DNA from: Auriscalpium vulgare
Taxonomy: Eukaryota > Basidiomycota > Agaricomycetes > Russulales > Auriscalpiaceae
Direction: 5' to 3'
Assembly (NCBI GenBank): GCA_019915015.1
Contig: JAHBBC010000015.1
Location: forward strand, 62,001 to 126,000
Length of the DNA stretch: 64,000 bases
The notes under the pieces were generated by a model. That model did not search any database. It saw nothing but the letters and a program-made list of their open reading frames with translations, and had not been told where the DNA came from. This document shows positions 9,978 through 20,187 of the stretch, one piece after another. The position numbers were made by a program, and so were the translations under genes. Each line of letters opens with the position of its first letter. Within the stretch, counting starts at the first letter, position 1.

Positions 9978-11592
9978 TGGTTTGTGGGGGGTTAGATGTC
10001 AAGTGCGATAATAAGGTGTGTTTTCTTCTTAAGGTTCACAGCATGCCGATATGCTGTCGCTTATGCTGTTCATTGCGCCTGTAGAAAGCAGTCGCGCCAC
10101 CCGATATTGTCGGCCTAGGTCTCTTTTGGCTCGTTCCTGAACAACTACTTCGAGGTCTGGTCGATGCAGTACTGTCTTAGCTGATTTTCGTGGCTACATG
10201 TGAGTTGGAGTTGATGGACCCTTTGATTTGTTCATTTGGCTGCTGCCAAATACCACTCTTCAGGTGGACGTAGCCTTGCCTATGCTTGCTTGCCTGCTTG
10301 CGTCCAATGCGTTCAACAGATCTCTGCTGTATGTGAGAATGCTTGCGACTCTTACGCGTGAAATGAACTGCCCCGCCGAGCTCCTGAAAGGTCACATATT
10401 CCTGTGGACCGAGACAAAGCCACGCAACGTTGGCCGGTTCATATACTGTCGACTCGACAGTCATTGAGCATGAAAACTCGAAGATTGTATGTCGGCAAGC
10501 TGACTACTAATGGAAAAATGTGGCGCCGCCGTAGACGTTAGAGTGCTTATTGCAGCACAAATTGCGTATATCTGCTGCCACCTGACGCAGCTTTACCTCA
10601 CCTCCAACACAAGCGTGCCATAAGTCCAGCGCTGTAGCGAGCGCCGCGGTGGCAGAGAACAAATGCGTGATCTTATTGGTCTGATAGATGTCGCGTCCGC
10701 GTGTGGAATCGTTGGGCTCCCTTGGTACCACGCGAGGACAAGCAGTGACGTGCAAAATCGCTGATACTTAAAAGAGTTCGGTTCATAAAACAGGATTCAC
10801 TGTCAATGCTTGAAAGAACGTTGCGGCTTGTCGCGCTCGCTTGCAAGGAGAGTCGCAGCGTGACCCGCCTAACTCATCCGGCAGTTGCCGAACCCCACGT
10901 TTTCCCCAAACTTCCACGTCGCCATCGCATCATCCAGACAATATTCGTGGATATCGTGGATATCGTGCCGTGCGTCTGTACCCACATGTACGAGGCCTTG
11001 ACGGCGGTTCGTCTCGCTCGTCTCCGTTTGTCCTGAGCCAGAGCCGGAGGTCGAATACAAGGTGCATCTTCAAGCTTTTCATTGTGAGCCTCACACTGAG
11101 GTGTTGCCCTTTGCGGAGAGTGGTATTCATTGTACCTGCAGAAGCTTTATGAGTACAGCCTCAGAGCTCTGTATATCTCTCGCCTACCCGCTCGCCACGC
11201 GGCAGCGCTCGTTTCTTCAAGTGGCGGTGCATGTGAGTTTGTTATCCTGATCCCGCACTCTCTTGTCATTGCAGGGGATCCTAGTTTGCGAAGCGATGCA
11301 CTGCGTGCGTTCCATTATATTTTTCCGTCTCGCGTGCGGCGGCGTGCTGCCGTAAAACATCGCGCTGAGATACGGACAGCCTTGTCTATGCTCTCAGAGG
11401 CGGCGTACTTGTATTGTGACTCTGAATGATACGAAAGTAGGCATCAATGACGGGCATCAGGCTACCGTTAGCTCACAGCTTTGAACAAGGTCCGTTCGGC
11501 ACGAGGCGTGCCTCCTATTTGCAGTGTCCTCGGATCCGACATAATGACATATATAAAGTCTCTTTGTGCAGCTAATCACTCAACCATCCTCT
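9978..11592. other. intergenic with possible GST remnant
   Basis: No intact gene. Around 10930-11150 the minus strand shows short matches to the upstream/exon-1 region of the two glutathione transferases (a GATATCCACGAATnTTGTCTGG-like stretch and CTGCAGGTACAATGAA-like upstream words), as if a third copy had largely decayed. The rest shows nothing recognisable. Confidence 0.3.
11550..11557 (+). promoter_or_regulatory. TATA box for the gene at 11593
   Basis: TATATAAA about 40 bp before the ATG at 11593. If transcription starts about 30 bp downstream, the in-frame ATG-like upstream start at 11566 would be missed, which supports 11593 as the start. Confidence 0.5.
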
Positions 11593-12264
11593 ATGACGAC
11601 ACCATCCACTACCGTCAGGCCTGCATCCTCGGCGATCACCCCCTCAGCCAACACGCCGCGCGCTAGCACAGCTGCCTCCACACAGGCTGCGACGATGCTA
11701 AGCAACAGACCCTCCACTACAGCAGCCCGGCCAGCGTCATCCGTGAACACGCGCGTCGTCAACCCGGGAGTCGAGCTCTTGACATACCAGTATGGTGACA
11801 AGATGGTGTGGACCAAGGCCGGAAAGACTTACGAGGTCCGTCTCGCGCATGCTATGTCTTCCTCGCGACCGACCAGTGCCGCCACACAGGAGGCAATGGC
11901 ATATGTCATGGAAGCGTTCCCAGAACTCAACACCGTCGACCAAGCCAACATCACGCTCGACGTTTACGTCGACATGGCGGGGAAGAAGAAGCGCGACGCG
12001 CCGACCGTGCGCATTATGCAGTCGTCGTGGCCCATCGTTGTGCAGAAGCTCAAGACGTACGACGTCGTGCTGATCGGCGTGCAGCTGCCGGTGGACCCTG
12101 CAAAGTCGGACAGTCTGCCGTCGTATGCGTTGGCGGCTGGGTCTGAGAAGAGGTCGGACGGACTTTTGCACCCAGACGACGCTAAACACCTACGGCGACG
12201 AGCGCGCAGCGTGTCACGCCTCGTACCGGACTTCTTGAGGCCAAAGAGCCCTGCGAGAGATTGA
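11593..12264 (+). CDS. protein of unknown function, paralogue 1
   Basis: No family recognised. Starts MTTPSTTVRPASSA with a low-complexity Ser/Thr/Ala head of about 60 residues. A compact core follows: LLTYQYGDKMVWTKAGKTYE, EAMAYVMEAFPEL, NITLDVYVDMAGKKKRD, RIMQSSWPIVVQKLKTYDVV. The basic tail contains HLRRRARSVSRLVPDFLRP. The gene at 13216 is a paralogue: it shares the core, the LHPDDA/LRPEDA motif and the Arg/Ser tail. By that comparison, 11836-11889 is an intron of 54 nt, a multiple of three with no stop, between TYE and EAMAY; unspliced reading would insert 18 residues. No signal peptide or membrane segment. The basic RS-like tail could be a nuclear or RNA-contact signal, but that is only a guess. 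Confidence 0.7.
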   Translation: MTTPSTTVRPASSAITPSANTPRASTAASTQAATMLSNRPSTTAARPASSVNTRVVNPGVELLTYQYGDKMVWTKAGKTYEVRLAHAMSSSRPTSAATQEAMAYVMEAFPELNTVDQANITLDVYVDMAGKKKRDAPTVRIMQSSWPIVVQKLKTYDVVLIGVQLPVDPAKSDSLPSYALAAGSEKRSDGLLHPDDAKHLRRRARSVSRLVPDFLRPKSPARD

Positions 12265-13215
12265 CCCACTCGGTTTTTTTGGCTACGATACTTCGTGGTG
12301 TGGCATGCGTGCGGCAAAACTAGACACAGTATGCCCATGCACACAATTCGCCTCTCAGCTTCAACCTTCAGTTCGCATAATTACATTACATAGCCTACGC
12401 AGCTGTTTGCCTTGCGATCTAACAACACGATTACTTGACGATTACCCACTATGCCACGAGGGGACGTTGCGCTCACCGCCGTGCATACACAAACGTCTCC
12501 GCTACCGTGACCGAGTCGAAGCTTGCAGAGCAATCCGGCGATGCAGTGCGCCGAAGCCGGCGCGTGGGAGGTGCAGGCACTGCCACAGTTGCTACTCACC
12601 TCCCGACAACCTGACATATTCCGAACCTCTGAGCCGAGGACACCCCGAACGACGTGATACCACTAGACATGCCGCCAACGCCTCAAATCCGATCATTGCA
12701 AGCCTTGTTGGTCTCAGAGCGACCTGTACGACCCAGCATGAGAGGCTAGGATACAGGCGCTGGTCCAGAATTCCATTTACCGTAACTCATGTTTACGCAG
12801 TGCAATGCGGTGCCCTAGATGTTGTCCACGTCTGGCTCACGGTCGCGCCATCGTGCTGTGCACGGTGCAGTGCCGTCAATGCGCTTCAAATCACTGCCGC
12901 ACATGGCGGCACATCACTCTAGCACGTCTTCTCAACTCACTCGACGTGGCCGCGTCCTGGAACCTGTACCGTCTTCCGATCCTGGAAGGTGGCGGCACCC
13001 GTCGATAGCCACGTCCAGTGGTGCCACCTTCCTGTACGCCTGTACAGTGTACGTGCGCCTCCCACACTGCCCTTCGCGGCACTTGAACACGTCGTTGACA
13101 TAGCCTCGGGCTCCAGTATTTAAACAGCAGCGATTTTCAGAGCGGTTTCCGCCATCGACGTCCTCTCTCCCTACCAGAGATCCTCCGGTCTTACAGGACA
13201 TCAGATCAATCCACC
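12265..13215. other. intergenic between paralogous genes
   Basis: No coding signal on either strand. A TATA-like TATTTAAA at 13117-13124 lies about 95 bp before the ATG of the downstream gene. Confidence 0.45.
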
Positions 13216-13931
13216 ATGTCTGCACCTCAAAACGAGTCCTTGATTCCTTCTTCCAATGCCCCATCGAGCTCTTCCAATGCCACATCGAACTCTCCCGATG
13301 CCCCATCGAGCTCTTCCAACGTCAAGCCTGCGCATGATCTTATGGGCTTCCAATATAAGACGGAATCTGCTTTGGTCGCCTGGCCCCTCACATACGATGT
13401 GCGCATCCTTTACGCTCATACGGATAGCACTCACCATATATATCTATGCAGGCCGCTTTGGAGATGGCATGCGATACATTCCCGGAGCTCCGCGACAGCG
13501 CGACAGAGGACATCCACTTCGACATCCGCGCGGAAACCAGGCAGATGTTAGATAACGGCAAGACCGTCGCGAAGCGAATCACAGTGCGCGTCACCCGCTC
13601 GGCGTGGCCCAAAATCTCGCGGACTCTGCGGCGTGGCGAGTTTGTCCAGATTCGCGTAAAGGAGCCACCGCGCAGCCGCAGCCCATCACCTGCATCCACC
13701 TTGGTCGACCCGCCTGCGTACGCGCAGGTGGACTCTGTCAAGTATGGGACATCACTCCGCCCGGAGGACGCGCAGCGCAGCACGGGGCTTCTGAGCGGGC
13801 TCTTCAGGAGTCGGTCACGGAGCAACTCAAGGGAGTCGATGAAGAAGGTTGCGACGGTGAATGTGGTAAGTAGTCTAGTTGATCTTCTCTAGATGTCCTT
13901 TGTACTCATACTCCACGCGCAGGTTCCTTGA
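13216..13931 (+). CDS. protein of unknown function, paralogue 2
   Basis: Paralogue of the gene at 11593. Starts MSAPQNESLIPSSN, then a Ser/Asn/Pro head built from a 21-nt repeat. The core follows: LMGFQYKTESALVAWPLTYD, then after an intron (about 13399-13451) AALEMACDTFPELRDS, EDIHFDIRAETRQML, RITVRVTRSAWPKISRTLR and GEFVQIRV. The tail reads LRPEDAQRSTGLLSGLFRSR. A perfect GTAAGT donor near 13867 suggests a last intron and the end Val-Pro-stop at 13931; without splicing the frame would stop at 13892. Function unknown; the conserved core of about 90 residues looks like one small alpha/beta domain. Confidence 0.7.
13251..13319 (+). repeat. 21-nt coding tandem repeat, three units
   Basis: Units at 13251-13271, 13272-13292 and 13293-13313, plus a partial fourth. 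Each encodes a Ser/Asn/Ala/Pro heptapeptide in the low-complexity head of the gene. The first paralogue lacks it. Confidence 0.85.
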
Positions 13932-14236
13932 AACGTCAGAGAGCTCGACCCTTGCTTTGTATCTCATCCTCGAAAGTTTTTTCGGCACCTGTATTTTTGC
14001 ATCCATTTCCTCAGTATATTCACACCATACCCATATCCGCTCAACTGTCTTGGGAGCGAACTTTGGGCTCGCCGCTGTACCTAATAGCTGTCATCTTTGT
14101 TTTGCTGGTACCTACATATAGAGATCTAGTGGCGATTGAAATAAAATGACGTCGCCTTGCTAGGCGTGAATGGCAGCTCTGGGTATGCGAAGGCAAACCT
14201 CACATGGAGGATGTCAAAGGGTCCCGGTACTCGTCC

Positions 14237-15775
14237 CTACGTCCGACTATGCCTGAGCAGCGCCTTGCTCCTGAAAGTTGCATTGTACTGCAGTAGATTG
14301 TTTATGTCCCGCACCCAGTCGTCCTCCTTCCCGGGAACCACGCCCTCTCCCTGTGCTTCGGCGGGCTCCGCGATCGACGACCGATTGATGCAAGGAATTG
14401 GGTGCAACGATGCGCGGACCGTGACAGACTCGCCTGGGCCCAGTACATGCGAAACCTGGCCGTCCATTGAGACGCCGGCAGAAGCGCGACTGCGTTCGCC
14501 GATCTTTGTGACAGGAGGCAGTGAGAATGAGGTCGGTGGAAGGCGATGCGATGCGGACGTACCCGTAGGGTTATAGACGACGATGCAGGAAATACGAGTG
14601 GGCGGAACGAAAGGCTCCGTGGACATATTGGGGTGAGGACCAGTGCGCTTAGAGACGGATGGACGATTGGGCCACCGGCGGAGAGGGAGTAGGCTGTAGA
14701 GCCTGTTGGTGTAGAGACGATAAGCCCGTCGGACTAGAGTAGTTACTTGGATCTCAGCCATGCACAGCTGTGATCGAAGGCGTAACGTACAACTGCTTCT
14801 GTTAGATGCTGTCCGTCCACATATGCGTCGATAGTGTTTAAGTGAGGGCTGGAGCCGCGGTGCAGGGCGACTTCATTCATGACTTGCCAATCTGGCGGGT
14901 TCGGCCTTAGTATGAAGAGGGGCGGTTCCTAGTTTACTTCCGCACCTTCACCGTCGTTACCCATGAGCTTCCCGTCTTTATCCAAGAAGGTACAAGATAG
15001 GCGCATCCGGTACAGCACGGTGGCTTTCCCCTGGAACACGCTCTCCAGGGCTTTTGCGAAGTCGTCGACGTCTATACGGTATGGAGGGTCAGCATCGAAG
15101 CAACCGGCTCATGTGGGAGACGCACGGAATGGAAGCAGGAACCCAAGTGTTCCCATAGAGAAGCTGAGAACTGGCGGGACAGCACCAACTTTGAAGAGAG
15201 ACGACGCATGTAGGATAGTACCATCGCCTCCAAGTGTGATAACCAAGTCAATTTTCTCGGCGTCTTCTCCTTGAGATGAGAGCGTTAGCGCAATCATCAG
15301 TCCACTGATCTACACATACCTGGCCGCCACACCTCCACATTCTGCGGAATGTCCTTCCGATCTTCATGGAAGACTCTTACATTGGGATAGTTTGTCCGCA
15401 CATGCCTACAGACAACGCGTCAGTTGAGTGTCGCGCGGGCAAAGGGCTATAGCCTCACTGAAGGAAGGAATCGATAGCATCAATGACAGGCTTCGTGCGG
15501 AGCTTGTTCACGATGAGTATGCCCTTCACCGTTGCTGCATTCGTGCTACCTTGAACGGTCCGGGGCAGTCAATTGCCTGGACCCATGAAATGAAGATGCG
15601 ACTACGCACGCAGAGCATGTGGCGGTGGCTGCTGAGACGAGTCGGTAATGAGCGTCCTACGCCTTGGCATGGACCATTCGTTGGCCAGCCAGCGAGAACG
15701 GCAGAGCCCATTCGCGGGCGCAGGGGAGAAAAGTCGCTGGCATCTGCGAGATAAGGCTGCTGCTGCTCTGTTCAT
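14237..15775 (-). CDS. POS5-like: NAD kinase, mitochondrial type
   Basis: Phosphorylates NAD(H) to NADP(H). The start [20 protein letters not shown] is an Arg/Ala-rich, acid-free mitochondrial presequence, so the matrix form (yeast Pos5-like) is likely. Exons in order give [54 protein letters not shown] (the GGDG catalytic motif), [63 protein letters not shown] and [10 protein letters not shown], ending LLRHSRT. An apparent in-frame TAG between KLMGND and WQVMNE is removed by a 54-nt intron with a TACTAAG branch site and CCAG end. The first intron (60 nt) joins HAL to the kinase domain. Divergent from the BRCT gene, 413 bp apart. Confidence 0.93.
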
Positions 15776-16188
15776 CGTGGCCGGTGCAGAGAAGAGAGTT
15801 TCGCAGAGTTTAGAGAATGGATGGTCGTCGGGCTGGACGCGAGAGAGCGCAGCGGCCGCAGTGCGAACTTAGCAGCCCTCGACAGCAAGTAAGACGCGCT
15901 ACGGGACGAAGTCGGCAATTGCAAACGACACAAATCTCACACAAATCTGTCGAGGGCTAGCACGAGATCTGTGCGGGAAACACATTTCGTGGCCGCAAAT
16001 GCCCCACGTTGGGGAGGTAATGTCACGTGTACGCAACGTCGCGCCTTACATAATGAGACGCGACTTCGCACCGCGCGCAACAATTGTTTGATCGCTTGTG
16101 ACTTGGCTTGTTCTCCTTCCTGTCCTCTCCGTTGCATTTTTTGCACACCTACATCAGTGCGGCTTAATCTGGCTTGTATACACACACG

Positions 16189-19100
16189 ATGGCCACACAG
16201 ACAAACCGCACGCGCTCCCAGACGACGCTCGATACCTTCTTCAGGCCTCAGCAATTCGACGTTTCCCCACTCAAATTCGCGCGAACTGCAGCAAAGACCA
16301 GTCACATACACGCGAGCACGTCACAGCCATCCAGAATGGAAGCGGGAGGCTCTGGAGCAAGCGATGACGAGCGCATCTCAAGGAAGGGCAAGGAGAAGGA
16401 GGCAGGCATCGCTCGACTGAAGAAGCGCTCGTCGTCGTCGCTCGAGCGCGACGATGTAGTAGGACTTGACGAGGAGCGGCTCAGGAAGAAGGCGAAGCAC
16501 GATGGATTGAATGAAGGTGCGCTGCTTGCTGATCGTGTGTCGAAGGAGGCTTGATTCGAGATTCGCTCACGCTCCCTAACAGACGGTGTCGACCACCCGA
16601 AGATCTTTCCTAGCCCTCGGAAACCTGCTGGTCCTTTTGACTTCACTGTCCTTACCCCCCGAAAGCGCACGCCTTCGTCGGCCGCTCAGTCCCCGAGCAC
16701 GCCTTCCCGCCGTCGTGCGGTCTCTGTCCCCGCATCTTCGTCACCCGAGGTGCCCCATCTTGACCTCCGACAACTTCATTCTTCCCCCCAACGTGCTCCA
16801 TCTACGTCTCCGATCCGACCAGTGCTGCGGTTCACTAGTGTGCCGCGTGTCTTTCGGTCAGATGACCACGATATGGAGGTCGATCCTGAGCCGGGCCTTA
16901 GCACCCCAATTCCCTACCTGAAGCTACCGCAAGACGTTGAAGCCCCTCATATACCGCTGGAACAGCCGACGCTGCTTGCCGAGGACTCTGTGCCACTGTG
17001 GACGCCGAGAGCCTTAGCCTTTGATTCGTCACTTTCATCCCCGCTCACACCCCTTCCACCGACCCCTGCCTCTACTCGGCCGCCGATTCCAAGTATGCTA
17101 GATAGCTTCCTTGTGAGTGTTCAAATCTCACTCATTTATGAACTGTGACATTCATCGCTTCGAGCACAGGTTGGTCTGTCGACGCCGCGGGCGAGTTTCC
17201 TGGAGCCGGAGAACGAAGCCACGCCTCGGGCGGTATTCGTCTCGCCGGTTGTTGAAACCCTACCTGCCGCCACGGACGGAAATGACGAGTTTGCGCCGAC
17301 CCACGATGCCCCTACGCCCCAAATGGCTATCGCAGATCCCGTCATTGTTACTCCAGAAGCAGTGATTTCGGAAGCATCACTCTCGTCGAGCCTCTCGCTT
17401 TCTGATGCCACGCCGTCAGATACTGCAGTTTCACCCGAACAGTCTAGCTCTCAGGTCGCAGATACCCCCAGTGCCCCCATCTTTGATGACGCACTTTCAG
17501 CTACACATGACCCGGAGCAGTCCACACCGTCTGTCGCCCCATCAACATCCTCTCTACCTATCAGTCGCCTTCCACGGCCGTCTAATTACAGGCGACAAGA
17601 CGACTCGTCGTCGCTTTCCCCGCTGTCTTCAGACACAGAAGATGAGCCTACGTCCGAAACACCTCGTGCCGTCGATCGACCTCCAGTCGCACCTGTCGAG
17701 ATTGCTAAGAAGGGACGCCACCCGATGGCCTCCGGGTCTAGTCGGGGTAGGGGCCGGGGCAAGCAATCTCTCACAGGACGTTCTGCAGCACCTGCGTCGC
17801 GCCTCACTCGATCCACCTCTCTCAAGCAGCAGAAGCAGCAGAAACCGGATGCAAACGACCAACCGGCAGTCACAAAACCTGGAACGATACCGGCTTTCTA
17901 TACGGAGACAAAAGCGAAGTCTGTTGCGAGCTCCAGCTCCAGCACCTCCCAGTCGAACAGCAGACCAACATCCACGGTTCCGACGGCGAAGTCTTTCAGT
18001 TTCTCGTATGCCGCGCCTACTGCTTCGTCGCAAATTAGAGCATCGGAGAAGTCGCCGTCAAAGAAACCGATCTCTCTACCCAAGCCTCCCTCATCCAAGC
18101 CGACGTCTCCTGTGAAGCCGGCTTCGACCGCTGGGTCATGGGCACGCCCACAGGCATCTAAGCTATCCAGCCTGTCCAACCTATCGCAGGCTCTGGAGAA
18201 GCTGAAAATGCCCAACCCACGCCCTGTCACCAGTCTCGGCTTCAATGGCAGCAGTTCGCATTCCTCTGATGCGGGATCTGGCGCAAAGGCTGCGCATGCC
18301 AAGGACGACAGTCATATTGGGCGATCAGATCCTGTTGCGGGGAGCAGCAAGCTCGTGGCACCAGCGCTAGGGAGGACGTCCACACTTCCTGTGATCGGCA
18401 GCAAGCCTGCTACTGCGTCCACGACTAGGCCATTCGCGTTGCCGTCTTATAAGCCTGCAGGAGCAGCTGGTCCAAGCCGCATCAATCTAGGCTCCGGGGT
18501 CGTTGCAGGTCGAAAGAACTTCTTTGGCGGACCCATGCGAACATTCGAGAAGGTGAGTAAAAAGTCAAGCTTGCCGGTCGTCTTGGGCAGCCCGGTGAAA
18601 GGTGGACAACGGACGGATGTAGCGGACGAGGGTTCGTCTGTCGCCGGCCCGTCTGGAAGTGGAACGATGGCGCCCCCTGTGGCGCCGATGGACTTGTCCG
18701 GCACTACAGTACCTCTGGATAGTCGATTGCATGTCGGAGTCGTCGACCGTCCGAACCCTCGCAAGCGCGACGACTCGCGCCGCGCGTCCATGGCGTCGGA
18801 GCTGATCACCCAAACCCTCGCTGAGCTCCCGCAGACACCCTCCCCAACCAAACCCAGCTCGAAAGCCCGTGCGTCCGAGACAGCACGGTCGGGCTCGCCC
18901 ACCGCGCGCGCGAAGTCGCTGAGGTCGGCGAGCGGGGGGTCACGTAGTGCGCCGGGGGCGGGCAAAGGCGCAGGCACAGGCGCGCACGTGTCCGCATCGG
19001 GATCGAACTCGAGCGGCGCTGCGAGTGGAAGTGGAAGCGGGAATGGAAAGAAGAAGACTGTATCATTGAAAGTACTCAAGTCGTGCACGATCTTCGTGGA

Positions 19101-19840
19101 TGTGAAGACAGGCTCAGGGGATGATGCGGGTGGTTTGTTCGTGGATATGTTGAGGGGTCTGGGTGCCAGGGTATGCACCTCTATGTGTTTCCTGATTCAT
19201 CTCATCGTTCCCCCAGATACTGGGTAGTGCCGGTTCAACATGCACGCATATTGTTTTCAAGAACGGCGCGGCGGGCACATTGACACGTTACCGGTCCGTC
19301 AGCTTCTCGCGTTATTTGCTCAACTCACAACTTGACATGCATGCATCAGATTGATGGACGAACCCAAACCTTTTGTTGTCGGCATCGCGTGGGTTGTCGA
19401 GTGCGTGGAGCAGATGACTAAAGTCGACGAGTCAAAGTTTCTGGTCGACTTGGAACATCTTTACGTCGCAGGCGGAAACAAGGTGTGTACTCCTCTCTTC
19501 CATCATCACATCGGCAACTCAGTTGTCTCGATATATGCAGCGGCGTCGCTCAATGCTCCCGAAGCAACTGCTTTATACCACGCCGCGTGCGCCTCCCAAC
19601 GGCTCGATGCTACCCCCTCCCATTTCGCATGAAGCGGCAGTGGGAAATCAAAGTAGCCCCTCATCAGGTGGGATACTCATCGTGTCGACTTGTGGCTAGA
19701 GCTAACAGTGTGCTCTCCACCGTGCAGCAGGTGATTCCGACTTGTCGACCTCGAGCATCGTCATGGACGACGACGACGACTTGCCTCCGCTTGAAAGAGC
19801 TCGGAAGAGGCGGACCATGATGGCGATGATGAAGCGATAG
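16189..19840 (+). CDS. PIP-box and BRCT-domain protein (genome maintenance)
   Basis: About 1,000 residues. The N-terminus carries QTTLDTFF at residues 11-18, a textbook PCNA-binding PIP box (QxxLxxFF). A long disordered middle is rich in Ser, Pro and Thr, with a basic AAPASRLTRSTSLKQQKQQK segment and many SP/TP pairs. The C-terminus holds a BRCT fold: SLKVLKSCTIFVDVKTGSGD, FVDMLRGLGAR, AGSTCTHIVFKNGAAGTLTRY and, around the conserved Trp, FVVGIAWVVECVEQM, then AGGNKRRRSMLPKQ. The tail has an acidic DDDDD patch. Introns lie near 16519, 17114, 19170, 19290, 19483 and 19670. PIP box plus BRCT points to replication-coupled repair or checkpoint work at DNA; the middle offers many CDK-type sites. 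The middle could hide further motifs. A specific orthologue cannot be named safely. Confidence 0.85.
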
Positions 19841-20187
19841 CTCTGCACCGCGCTTGCGTGGGGTGGGCATCTTAATGACTGGACACGTTTCGCATGCAAT
19901 TTGGACGACTCTCGTGCAATAATCTATTACACATCCTGTATTCACTTGTTCTTTTAGAAATACCATCTGTTATTGTGGCATACGTCGACCTGATTTAAAT
20001 CTAGTTGCGGGCTTCCACTGGTCCGCGACTCCGCGACGCGCTGTCGCGCTGGAACCTTAGCATTGCATAAAAGATTTCAATAGATTACATTTGCCTTATA
20101 GATCATGGCTACCTAATAGATTGTAACCAGTCATTCGACTGCGACAGGCCGCTGCGCTTCTTTCTGCAGACTCACAATCTTGCTCGC
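19841..20187. other. short intergenic, nothing seen
   Basis: Downstream of the BRCT gene and upstream of the nuclease gene. An A/T-richer patch near 20060-20110 includes GCATAAAAG, a possible weak TATA element for the downstream gene. Confidence 0.4.

Noticed and set aside
12305..12922. 205-codon plus-strand frame between the two unknown paralogues
   Set aside because: Composition and residue use look like non-coding DNA; no similarity to either neighbour.
14800..14970. NAD kinase nonsense mutation
   Set aside because: A 54-nt intron with good splice and branch signals removes the TAG and yields the normal family sequence.
17405..18115. 236-codon plus-strand frame
   Set aside because: Shifted-frame shadow of the low-complexity middle of the BRCT protein, rich in Arg and Leu as expected for an off-frame reading.
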